Below are positions 7,878 to 15,106 of a stretch of DNA of 39,641 nucleotides, piece after piece (within the stretch, counting starts at the first letter, position 1; each line of letters starts with the position of its first letter). This DNA comes from CAYILC01 sp964364145 (GTDB taxonomy: Bacteria; Patescibacteriota; Microgenomatia; UBA1400; UBA12028). The translations under genes were made by a program, and so were the position numbers. The notes beneath the pieces were generated by a model. That model did not search any database and was not told the origin of the DNA. It saw only the letters and a program-made list of their open reading frames with translations. The DNA lies in the NCBI GenBank assembly GCA_964364145.1, contig CAYILC010000002.1, positions 1-39,641 of the forward strand, in the 5' to 3' direction.

Positions 7878-9493
7878 GCTCAATGAGATATTTTTCACGA
7901 ACGTACTGGTTAATTTTGGTTATGGTGTGTGTATTCAGCGTGTTTATTATGCGAGCTATTCAGCTCCAGGTGGTTCAAGGGCAACACTTGCGATCCCAAG
8001 CAAATGACAACCGATTTTTTACGCGCTATCTACCATCTTCTCGCGGCGTGTTTCATGATCGCAACAACGTGGTGCTAGTCAAAAATGCACCATTATATAA
8101 AAAAGCTACTGATGCAACGGCATTCTCGCCATATCCCCAGTTTGTGGAAGTTCCAGAGCAAGAGGCGCTTCGATTATTGTCTAAAGATGAACGAAATGTT
8201 GTGATAGATCAACAACGAACCTATCCTTTTGGAGCGGCTTTATCCGCGGTGTTGGGATATGTTGGCGAAGCGACAGCCGACGAGTTAAAACGAGATCTCC
8301 CATATTATTTAGGTGAAAGTGTTGGTCGGGTTGGTTTGGAAAAAACATTTCAGCAGAAACTTGCTGGTCGTGTAGGGAAAGAAATTTTTGAGATGCAAGC
8401 GAGTGGGAAATTATTGCGACTGGTGAATCGCGAGAAACCAATTGCAGGAGTTGATCTTCGTTTAACGATAGACGCCCCGTTTTCTGCATTTGCATATGAA
8501 CAGTTTAATGGTCGTCGCGGAGCTTTTGTTGCTAGTGATCCGCGAACTGGCGAGATCTTTGCCTTGGTAAGCAGTCCTTCTTTTGATCCAGCACATATAG
8601 CCGATGCGCTCAAAGACCCAAACATGCCTATGCTTCAGCGCGCAGTTACCGGTCAGTATCCTCCGGGATCGACATTTAAGTTAATGACTGCCCTAAGTGC
8701 ATTACAAAACGGTGCGATCACCGCAGATACTTCGGTAAACGATGAAGGAACGCTCAAGATTGGCGAGTTCTCTTTTGGGAATTGGTATTTCTCACAGTAT
8801 GGTCGGGTGGAAGGGGAGGTGAAGCTTATTAAAGCGATTCAACGCAGTAACGACATTTATTTTTATAAGGTTGCGGAGTGGGTTGGCCCAGCTAAACTCG
8901 CAGCATTTGCACGACTATTCCATTTTGGTCGTCCATCGGGGATTGAGTTGTCTGGCGAGGCAGGTGGTACCATACCAGACCCTGAATGGAAGGTAAAAAC
9001 GGTAGGTGAGCCCTGGTATTTGGGGGACACTTATCACATGGGGATTGGGCAAGGTGATGTCCTGGTCACCCCATTGCAGTTGAATCAAATGACGGCTGCT
9101 ATCGCATATGGCGGAGTTTGGTGCAAACCCCATCTCTTATTCCAGGACAAAGTTCAGTGTGAGGACCTAGGAGTTTCTCCAGAACATCTTGTATCGGTTA
9201 TTGAAGGAATGAAGGCGGCCTGTTCTCCCGGCGGAACAGCTTTTCCTTTTTTTGATAAAAAACCTGTTGAGGTTGCATGCAAAACAGGTACTTCAGAGTT
9301 TGGACCTAAGGATGAAAAGGAACGCCGCAAAACACACGCCCTCATTACTCTTATGGCGCCTGCAGAGAATCCATCGATCGTTCTCACGGTGTTGTTGGAA
9401 GCAAACGAAGAACACCCTTTCTTAGAGGGTTCGGCCGATGCCGGCCCGATCGCGAAAAAAGTTCTCACGTGGTGGATGGAACAACGCCAATAA
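7874..9493 (+). CDS. mrdA: Penicillin-binding protein 2 (peptidoglycan transpeptidase)
   Basis: Cross-links peptidoglycan during elongation. There is one N-terminal membrane anchor (residues 12-28), then the pedestal region with SSRGVFHDRN, then the transpeptidase domain. Active-site motifs are intact: STFK at 266-269 (nucleophile Ser266), SND at 325-327 and KTG at 470-472 within KTGTSEFG. At 539 residues it is shorter than typical PBP2 (about 600-650); the pedestal is reduced. The start is the ATG at 7874, overlapping the mreD stop as ATGA; a second ATG at 7883 is possible. The usual partner rodA is not in the window. Confidence 0.93.
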   Translation: MSSMRYFSRTYWLILVMVCVFSVFIMRAIQLQVVQGQHLRSQANDNRFFTRYLPSSRGVFHDRNNVVLVKNAPLYKKATDATAFSPYPQFVEVPEQEALRLLSKDERNVVIDQQRTYPFGAALSAVLGYVGEATADELKRDLPYYLGESVGRVGLEKTFQQKLAGRVGKEIFEMQASGKLLRLVNREKPIAGVDLRLTIDAPFSAFAYEQFNGRRGAFVASDPRTGEIFALVSSPSFDPAHIADALKDPNMPMLQRAVTGQYPPGSTFKLMTALSALQNGAITADTSVNDEGTLKIGEFSFGNWYFSQYGRVEGEVKLIKAIQRSNDIYFYKVAEWVGPAKLAAFARLFHFGRPSGIELSGEAGGTIPDPEWKVKTVGEPWYLGDTYHMGIGQGDVLVTPLQLNQMTAAIAYGGVWCKPHLLFQDKVQCEDLGVSPEHLVSVIEGMKAACSPGGTAFPFFDKKPVEVACKTGTSEFGPKDEKERRKTHALITLMAPAENPSIVLTVLLEANEEHPFLEGSADAGPIAKKVLTWWMEQRQ

Positions 9494-9538
9494 CAAAAGA
9501 ACGGGAAGATCGGGACTACCCGTTAAACCACCCATTAC

Positions 9539-9574
9539 CCTTACCACTTTCCTTTTTGTAATCGATCGGTAAGG
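9539..9574. repeat. 7-bp inverted repeat in the dprA promoter region
   Basis: CCTTACC (9539-9545) and GGTAAGG (9568-9574) flank a 22-base centre containing TTTTTGTAATCGATC. A second weak dyad, AACGGG/CCCGTT at 9500-9524, lies just after mrdA and has no T-tract, so it is not a convincing terminator. The first pair straddles the likely -35 zone of dprA. Confidence 0.35.
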
Positions 9575-9595
9575 TTTGCGCTATAGAGTATACGA

Positions 9596-10504
9596 ATGAC
9601 TGATCCCGCTCTTATCCGTACCGTTTATCCCGGTGATTTGGGATATCCCTCGCTTTTAGAACCTCTAGACGATCGTCCAGCAAAACTTTCTTTCCGCGGT
9701 TCCGGCATCCAACCAAACGAAAGATGTATCGCGGTTGTTGGTACGCGCAGGATGACGGCGTACGGCAAGTCCGCGACAAAGAGTTTTGTGCGAGATCTTG
9801 TTTTAGCAGGTTTTACCATAGTTTCTGGATTGGCTGCTGGCGTAGATGGCCAAGCGCACCAAACAGCGCTGGATTTTGATGGAAAAACAGTTGCGGTGAT
9901 GCCCAGTGGGCTCGATGTGATTACGCCAATAGAACACACCAACCTTGCCACTACTATTATACGAGCCGGAGGCGCTATCTACTCCGAGTACGAGCCTCAA
10001 CAGCAAGCGGCTAAGTTTCACTTTCATGTTCGCAACCGCATCATTGCAGGAATAAGCATGGGCGTGCTTGTGATCGAAGCGGGGGAACGGTCTGGTACGG
10101 CAATCACGGTTGGTCATGCGGGCAGATATGGTCGATCAGTGTTTGCTGTGCCTGGGCCGTGGACCAATCCATATAGCGAAGGGACAAAAGCGATGGTGAA
10201 CATGGGGGCCAAGTTGGTCACAAATATTCAGGATATCCTTGAAGATTTGAACTTGAGTTTGAGCCCTGTTGACAACACAATCAACAACAGCAATAGTACC
10301 GGCAACGTTCGCCAATCTGCACTCCTTTTTGAAACCTCGGATGAAGAAAAAATATACAGAACGTTGGAAGACAACGGTGCAAGCTCTCTCAATGCAGTTT
10401 TACGCAATACACATCTTTCATTGCAAGCCGCGCAAGTAACACTCACCACGCTCGAATTGCGCGGGCTCATAGAACAGAAATTTGGAGAATATATGGTCGC
10501 GTAA
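9596..10504 (+). CDS. dprA: DNA-processing protein DprA/Smf
   Basis: Binds incoming single-stranded DNA and loads RecA during natural transformation. The Rossmann-like core is clear: VVGTRRMTAYG, SGLAAGVDGQAHQTAL and FHVRNRIIAGIS. A C-terminal winged-helix domain follows a polar linker (residues about 230-300, ending LELRGLIEQKFGEYMVA). The 302 residues match the family. There is no Shine-Dalgarno; TATAGAGT lies six to eight bases before the ATG, suggesting a near-leaderless start. Presence of DprA fits the idea that CPR cells take up DNA, but no com genes are in the window. Confidence 0.92.
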   Translation: MTDPALIRTVYPGDLGYPSLLEPLDDRPAKLSFRGSGIQPNERCIAVVGTRRMTAYGKSATKSFVRDLVLAGFTIVSGLAAGVDGQAHQTALDFDGKTVAVMPSGLDVITPIEHTNLATTIIRAGGAIYSEYEPQQQAAKFHFHVRNRIIAGISMGVLVIEAGERSGTAITVGHAGRYGRSVFAVPGPWTNPYSEGTKAMVNMGAKLVTNIQDILEDLNLSLSPVDNTINNSNSTGNVRQSALLFETSDEEKIYRTLEDNGASSLNAVLRNTHLSLQAAQVTLTTLELRGLIEQKFGEYMVA

Positions 10505-10548
10505 TACATCATGGTTCCGCAGTTTTCTCCTGAAACGCAAAACTCGTG

Positions 10549-10557
10549 TGATACACT
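10549..10557 (+). promoter_or_regulatory. Extended -10 of topA
   Basis: TGATACACT, an extended -10 (TGn plus TACACT), seven bases before the topA ATG. The same nine bases stand six bases before the nfo ATG at 23991. Confidence 0.5.
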
Positions 10558-10564
10558 AGGCGCT

Positions 10565-12622
10565 ATGCAACTCGTCTTGGTAGAGTCTCCAACAAAGGCC
10601 CGCAAACTCTCGCAATTTCTCGGGAAAGAGTTCGTTGTGGAGGCGAGTATGGGACACGTGCGCGATCTTCCAAAGCATAAGTTGGGCGTGGATGTTGACC
10701 ACAATTTTGAGCCGGAATACGAACTTTCCGAGGGCAAAAAACTTGTGGTAGCAAAGCTCAAAAAACTCGCACTTTCAGCCGATCGAATTATTTTGGCAAC
10801 AGATCCCGACCGTGAAGGTGAGGCCATTGCCTGGCATCTTTCTGCGTTGTTGAAACCCGCAAAACTGCCAAAAGGAAAAGGAAAAAAATCTATTGAGTTT
10901 GTGCGCTCAACGTTCCATGAAATTACCAAGGATGCGGTGCAACATGCAATCAACAACCCTGGAACGTTAAGTCTGGAGTTATTTGACGCACAGCAAGCCC
11001 GTCGCATATTAGATCGATTAGTCGGGTATTACTTGTCTCCGGTGCTTTGGAAAAAGGTGCGTCGAGGGTTGTCTGCCGGTCGCGTACAGTCTGTAGCGTT
11101 GCGCCTTATCGTCGAAAGAGAAAAAGAGATTAGAGCGTTTGTCCCTATAGCCTACTGGGAAGTCGACTCCTTCGTGAAGACAGAAAAGGGTGAAGAATTT
11201 GCACTTCGACTAACAGAAGAAAATAGCAAACCTTTTGAACCGAGTAGACAAGAAGAGGTAGATGAGGTTGTCGAAAAATTAAACACGGCAACGTATCATG
11301 TGAGCTCGATCGAGAAAACACAGCGTACGCGTGTAAGCTTGCCGCCGTTTACAACCTCAACTCTCCAGCAAACCGCATCGAATCGTTTAGGATGGAGCGC
11401 AAAGCAAACCATGATGATTGCTCAACAACTCTATGAAGAAGGGTATATTACATATCATCGAACCGATTCTGTTGCACTCTCTTCACAAGCAGTCGAGATG
11501 GCTCGCGCATACATTCCAGTCAATTTTGGAAAAAACTATTTGCCCGAAACACCAAGATTTTTCAAGACATTGAGTAAAAATGCACAGGAAGCGCACGAGG
11601 CTGTTCGTCCTACCAATGTGTCCGTACAAGACCCGAAAGAAAGTGTGGGCGAGTTGGCAGATAAACACAAAAAACTGTATAACCTTATTTGGCGGCGATT
11701 TCTAGCAAGTCAAATGGCTTCAGCGGTGTATGATCAAACCACAATTGTGACCGAGACTAAAGCCGAGGTTAAAGAAGATGCAAAACACGCAAGCGATACC
11801 TATGCGTTAAAAACTTCCGGTTCTATTCTTAAGTTCGATGGCTGGATGAAGTTGTTTCCAAATCAGGGTGACGTGATTTTGCCAGATGTACACGAAAAAC
11901 AACCGCTCAACCTCGATCATGTCGAAGCAATCCAAAAGTTTACCCAACCGCCAGCGCGATACAACGATGCCTCGCTCATTAAAACGTTGGAGAAATTGGG
12001 CATTGGTCGCCCAAGTACATATGCCTCGATCATCAGCGTCATTCTAGATCGCGGATATGTTGAACGTAAAGACAGGGCATTTATTGCATCGGCGATTGGC
12101 GAAACGGTTGCGGATTTTCTCGTCAAGCATTTTCCGAAAGAACTCGATTATCAATTTACTGCCGAAATGGAAGACAACTTGGATGCTATTGCCCGCGGAG
12201 AGAAGAAATGGCGGGTTGTACTCAAAACATTTTTCACTCCGTTTGAAAAAACAGTACAAGAGGTGACCAAGGATGCGGATCGAGCGAAAATTCCGGTGGA
12301 GGACACAGGCGAAATGTGCCCGGACTGCAAAGAAGGAAAGTTGGTGATTCGCTCTGGCAAATTTGGCAAGTTTATTAGTTGTTCGCGTTTTCCAGACTGC
12401 AAATACACCGCAAAACTTGTAGAAAAAGTTGAGGGAATGAACTGCCCGGACTGCAAAGAGGGTGATGTGATTATGAAGCGCACCAAGCGCGGACGTATGT
12501 TTTTTGGGTGTTCTCGATATCCTGCCTGTACCTTTGCGAGTTGGAAGAAGCCTGAGGTAGCGGGGGTGATGCTAGTGGAGTTACGGGTGTATAGCGGAGA
12601 GCAAAAATTTCCACTCGAGTAA
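10565..12622 (+). CDS. topA: DNA topoisomerase I
   Basis: Type IA topoisomerase that relaxes negative supercoils. The TOPRIM domain has VESPTKARKL and the metal motif DPDREGEAIAWHL. The catalytic tyrosine is Tyr297 in YITYHRTDS. Two C-terminal zinc ribbons are visible, each opening with CPDCKEG and closing with CSRFPDC or CSRYPAC. The 685 residues are shorter than the E. coli enzyme (865), with fewer zinc modules. An upstream in-frame ATG at 10511 is rejected because it precedes the promoter and adds unrelated residues. The final 18 residues after the last ribbon look like read-on sequence rather than a domain. Confidence 0.95.
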   Translation: MQLVLVESPTKARKLSQFLGKEFVVEASMGHVRDLPKHKLGVDVDHNFEPEYELSEGKKLVVAKLKKLALSADRIILATDPDREGEAIAWHLSALLKPAKLPKGKGKKSIEFVRSTFHEITKDAVQHAINNPGTLSLELFDAQQARRILDRLVGYYLSPVLWKKVRRGLSAGRVQSVALRLIVEREKEIRAFVPIAYWEVDSFVKTEKGEEFALRLTEENSKPFEPSRQEEVDEVVEKLNTATYHVSSIEKTQRTRVSLPPFTTSTLQQTASNRLGWSAKQTMMIAQQLYEEGYITYHRTDSVALSSQAVEMARAYIPVNFGKNYLPETPRFFKTLSKNAQEAHEAVRPTNVSVQDPKESVGELADKHKKLYNLIWRRFLASQMASAVYDQTTIVTETKAEVKEDAKHASDTYALKTSGSILKFDGWMKLFPNQGDVILPDVHEKQPLNLDHVEAIQKFTQPPARYNDASLIKTLEKLGIGRPSTYASIISVILDRGYVERKDRAFIASAIGETVADFLVKHFPKELDYQFTAEMEDNLDAIARGEKKWRVVLKTFFTPFEKTVQEVTKDADRAKIPVEDTGEMCPDCKEGKLVIRSGKFGKFISCSRFPDCKYTAKLVEKVEGMNCPDCKEGDVIMKRTKRGRMFFGCSRYPACTFASWKKPEVAGVMLVELRVYSGEQKFPLE

Positions 12623-12668
12623 ATTGTCTCAAGCATTGGTATGACCCCACTTGGACTCGGACTACGAC

Positions 12669-12674
12669 TATAAT
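12669..12674 (+). promoter_or_regulatory. Perfect -10 hexamer of the APH-fold kinase gene, leaderless spacing
   Basis: TATAAT, then ATAGTA, then ATG at 12681. The predicted +1 is the A of the start codon. No good -35 is seen 16-18 bases upstream. Confidence 0.6.
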
Positions 12675-12680
12675 ATAGTA

Positions 12681-13547
12681 ATGAACTCTCATTCACCTGC
12701 TGAGGTCAATAATATTCCACAAATTCTATCCTTTTTCGGTCTCGAAACGGTTGTAAAAGTGGTTCCTATTACCGATGGACTTGGAAATCATAGTTATATT
12801 GTAAAAACTTCCCAAGGTGAGTTTGTTATTAAATTTCTTGTGACGCAAAAGCCGGTGGGCATTGAAAACGATCTTGCAGTCCAGAAACAGCTACTTCAAA
12901 TACATGTAAACACCCCGACATATCTTTCAAACAAAGTGAATGAATACATCTATACGGAAGACAATCAACAAGCTGTTGTTTCAAAAAAGATGAGCGGAAT
13001 TACTCCTAGGTATGCAAGTAAGGGTCTTGCATATTCAATTGGAAGAACACTTGCATTGTTTCACAAATGCATAATTACATTACCACATCCGCTCAAGGGG
13101 TGGATGAGTCCTGATATGTTTGGCATGCATACCAAAGAAGCAAAACTCTTGTTTGGGAGAAACCTACCTCAGGGTATAACACATGGTGATATGCATTTGG
13201 GAAATATTCTTGTTGATCCAAAAAAACCAGATATAGTACATGCAATCTTCGATTTTGAAGAGGTGGGAGAGGATGTACTTCTTGTTGACCTTGCTCGATC
13301 TATTATGGGAGTTTGCTACTCAAAGGATGAAGAGAGTTTGATGCCAGAGCTTATACAAGCAGAGATTCAAGGATATGAGTCTGTAAGAAAATTATCGGAT
13401 GATGAAAAAACGCTTTTACCACAAGCCGTTGCATATGCCGCCGATGTCTGCATCAAGTGGTTTGTCGATCATAAATATGAGAAATACGTGGAACAACATC
13501 GCAAACGCGCAAAGAGTTTTGATAAATTTTCTTTGCTGAAAAAATGA
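12681..13547 (+). CDS. Aminoglycoside-phosphotransferase-fold small-molecule kinase
   Basis: A 288-residue APH/choline-kinase superfamily protein. The Brenner motif is THGDMHLGNIL (His168, Asp170, Asn175), followed by the metal-binding Asp191 in FDFEEVG; the ATP-binding lysine fits Lys51 in FVIKFLV. Such enzymes phosphorylate hydroxyls of sugars, homoserine, choline or antibiotics; the substrate cannot be told and resistance should not be assumed. Start 12681 is chosen because the perfect TATAAT lies six bases upstream; a start at 12651 would lie upstream of that -10. Neighbours give no pathway clue. Confidence 0.8.
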   Translation: MNSHSPAEVNNIPQILSFFGLETVVKVVPITDGLGNHSYIVKTSQGEFVIKFLVTQKPVGIENDLAVQKQLLQIHVNTPTYLSNKVNEYIYTEDNQQAVVSKKMSGITPRYASKGLAYSIGRTLALFHKCIITLPHPLKGWMSPDMFGMHTKEAKLLFGRNLPQGITHGDMHLGNILVDPKKPDIVHAIFDFEEVGEDVLLVDLARSIMGVCYSKDEESLMPELIQAEIQGYESVRKLSDDEKTLLPQAVAYAADVCIKWFVDHKYEKYVEQHRKRAKSFDKFSLLKK

Positions 13548-13735
13548 AGAGGGTTTAAACACCTCAAGGATAATATTCGGTATAGGAAGTCGTTAGGTGA
13601 GTAAATGGGGGGACTTGGAATAAAAACTCTCAACGAACTCTCTCGTCCGAGTACTACTCGCTACGGGGAACATTTATCCTATAACTATTAATGAACTGGT
13701 CTTGAAATATCGCAATATTGTTATATTATCATCAT
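13548..13735 (+). other. Intergenic stretch with one possible 28-residue ORF
   Basis: 188 bases between the kinase and the HTH gene. ATG at 13605 to TAA at 13689-13691 encodes 28 residues (begins MGGLGIKTLNELSRP), with AGGTGA four bases upstream. I see no terminator and no tRNA on either strand; the reverse strand lacks a closing acceptor stem. The end of the stretch holds the promoter of the next gene. Confidence 0.3.
13702..13729 (+). promoter_or_regulatory. Promoter of the HTH regulator gene
   Basis: TTGAAA (13702-13707), a 16-base spacer and TATTAT (13724-13729), followed by CATCAT and the ATG. Predicted leaderless. Confidence 0.55.
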
Positions 13736-14008
13736 ATGAACTGGAAAACACACAAAAAACTATTACTAAAAAACTCTGAGTTTAAAAAAGCCCTCAAGGA
13801 AACTGAACTTGAGTATTCTATTGCGAGATCCATCATCGAAGCAAGAACACGAAAAGGTATAACGCAGAAAAAATTGGCGATGAAACTGCATACAAAACAA
13901 TCAGTCATTTCTAGAATTGAACACGCAAAAACAACGCCGTCTTTATCATTCCTTAAAAGAATAGCAAAGACATTTAAAACACCTCTTCGTGTTGAGTTTG
14001 GGCCATAA
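13736..14008 (+). CDS. XRE-family helix-turn-helix protein (antitoxin-like)
   Basis: A 90-residue DNA-binding protein. Residues about 35-85 are a Cro/C1-type HTH: RTRKGITQKKLAMKLHTKQS, then VISRIEHAKTTPSLSFLKRI, ending in KTPLRVEFGP. This layout is typical of HigA/RelB2-type antitoxins encoded after a RelE-like toxin, but no toxin gene lies on either side, so it is an orphan antitoxin or a plain regulator. Start 13736 follows a good promoter with leaderless spacing; the in-frame start at 13718 lies within the promoter. Confidence 0.85.
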   Translation: MNWKTHKKLLLKNSEFKKALKETELEYSIARSIIEARTRKGITQKKLAMKLHTKQSVISRIEHAKTTPSLSFLKRIAKTFKTPLRVEFGP

Positions 14009-14058
14009 AAGTGATTTTTAACGAAGCAACTCTTAGTAATTTGTGTTAGCATATCGGC

Positions 14059-14613
14059 ATGGTTCTTTCTGACAAAGACATCCGCAAGTACATAGCGCAA
14101 AAGAAAATTGTGGTGGAGCCGCTTCATGATGAACACATTCGGCCGGCCGCGATCGATCTTACCCTTCACCAAAATTTCCGCGTATTTCGCAACAACGCGC
14201 ACACGCATATCGATGTAAAAAAAGAGTTTGACGTCACTGAGCTAGTGAAAGCGAAAGAAGATGGCTCGATCATTATTCACCCCCGCGAGTTTATTTTAGG
14301 CTCAACGCAGGAAATCATTACATTGTCTTCCGATCTCATTGGATTATTGGAAGGTCGATCATCGCTTGGGCGCATTGGACTTATCGTGCACGCAACCGCG
14401 AGTTTTGTTCAGCCGGGATTTTCCGGCTATTTGACGTTTGAGATGAGCAATATCAGCAATCTGCCGATCAAGATTTACGCCGGCATGCGTGTTGCACAAC
14501 TTGCATTTTTGCAGATGAGCTCGCCGGTTGAGATTGACTACTCAAAACTGAGTAATAAGTATCAGGACCAGGAGCCGCCAACAGCCTCGAAGATTTGGAA
14601 GGATTTTGAGTAG
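14059..14613 (+). CDS. dcd: dCTP deaminase
   Basis: Deaminates dCTP to dUTP (or to dUMP if bifunctional) for thymidylate synthesis. The 184-residue trimeric dUTPase-fold protein has the signature GRSSLGRIGLIVHATASFVQ followed by PGFSGYLTFEMSN; the catalytic Glu is in the latter part. The tail QDQEPPTASKIWKDF matches the substrate-covering C-terminus of the family. No Shine-Dalgarno; TAGCAT ends six bases before the ATG. It is the first of a scattered thymidylate set in this region (the thymidylate-synthase fusion, tmk, glyA and folD follow). Confidence 0.93.
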   Translation: MVLSDKDIRKYIAQKKIVVEPLHDEHIRPAAIDLTLHQNFRVFRNNAHTHIDVKKEFDVTELVKAKEDGSIIIHPREFILGSTQEIITLSSDLIGLLEGRSSLGRIGLIVHATASFVQPGFSGYLTFEMSNISNLPIKIYAGMRVAQLAFLQMSSPVEIDYSKLSNKYQDQEPPTASKIWKDFE

Positions 14614-14623
14614 GGTGTACAAT
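14595..14623 (+). promoter_or_regulatory. Promoter of the 83-residue gene
   Basis: TTGGAA (14595-14600), 17 bases, TACAAT (14618-14623), overlapping the end of dcd. It gives a leader of about 15 bases carrying a strong Shine-Dalgarno AGAGGAGGA. Confidence 0.65.
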
Positions 14624-14645
14624 ACACAGTCAAAGAGGAGGAAGT

Positions 14646-14897
14646 ATGGCAAAGATCAAATGGGGCGAAGGTTATCAATATTATGTTGAAGCATTGGACG
14701 GTAGCGTGCTCATTATGGATCTTCTGAAGAGAGAAGGGGTGTTGCCTGGGGAAGTATTACGTTTAGTAATAAAAGGGTTTTCCGGTAAAGAAAACACTGA
14801 TGTGTTATATAAGAGAGAAGGCGAAAGCAGTTTTTCTGCGAGTAATTATCACCAACCGAATACAAACACATCTTCAAGCGCTGCTAAAACTGCTTGA
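14646..14897 (+). CDS. Unknown 83-residue protein
   Basis: Not recognised. Residues 1-52 look folded (MAKIKWGEGYQYYVEALDG, then a Leu/Val-rich stretch); residues 53-83 are a Ser/Asn/Thr/Ala-rich disordered tail. It has its own promoter and a strong Shine-Dalgarno, so it is probably well expressed. Nothing in the sequence indicates a function. Confidence 0.75.
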   Translation: MAKIKWGEGYQYYVEALDGSVLIMDLLKREGVLPGEVLRLVIKGFSGKENTDVLYKREGESSFSASNYHQPNTNTSSSAAKTA

Positions 14898-14922
14898 TCA
14901 TTCTTACATCTTCCAGTATGCT
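14894..14922 (+). promoter_or_regulatory. Promoter of the 55-residue gene
   Basis: TTGATC (14894-14899), a 17-base spacer and TATGCT (14917-14922), then seven bases to ATG 14930. Confidence 0.5.
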
Positions 14923-14929
14923 CTAGCCT

Positions 14930-15097
14930 ATGCTAAAAGCAAAACGCAAAAGAACATTAGTGCCTAGAAAACAACATTTCTCATTTTGGGATATACCAAA
15001 AATAGTTCATTCCTCTGTGAGATTAACAGATTCACAACTTCGTAAAACTAGAGATTCTTTCGAGACAGAATGGGCTAGACATATAAGAATATTGTGA
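14930..15097 (+). CDS. Small basic protein, 55 residues
   Basis: ATG at 14930 to TGA at 15095-15097. The product begins MLKAKRKRTLVPRKQHFSFW and ends EWARHIRIL; it is strongly basic at the N-terminus with a helical-looking C-terminal half (SQLRKTRDSFETEWARHI). A promoter with correct spacing sits immediately upstream in the leaderless arrangement, and the next gene starts nine bases after its stop. I do not recognise a family. It may be a leader cistron for the thymidylate-synthase fusion. Confidence 0.5.
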   Translation: MLKAKRKRTLVPRKQHFSFWDIPKIVHSSVRLTDSQLRKTRDSFETEWARHIRIL

Positions 15098-15106
15098 AAT
15101 ATTGGC

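Noticed and set aside
9500..9524. AACGGG/CCCGTT hairpin after mrdA as a terminator
   Set aside because: The 13-base loop is large, the stem only six pairs, and no T-tract follows.
10228..11007. 259-codon open frame on the minus strand across the end of dprA and the start of topA
   Set aside because: It is antisense to two confidently identified genes, is Ser/Cys-rich with no recognisable motif, and has no ribosome site.
12681..13547. Calling the APH-fold gene an aminoglycoside-resistance determinant
   Set aside because: Only superfamily motifs are visible; the same fold includes choline, homoserine and sugar kinases.
13600..13691. Possible tRNA on the minus strand (GGACTTGGAATA resembled an antisense T-arm)
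   Set aside because: No matching acceptor stem or T-loop consensus could be closed on either strand.
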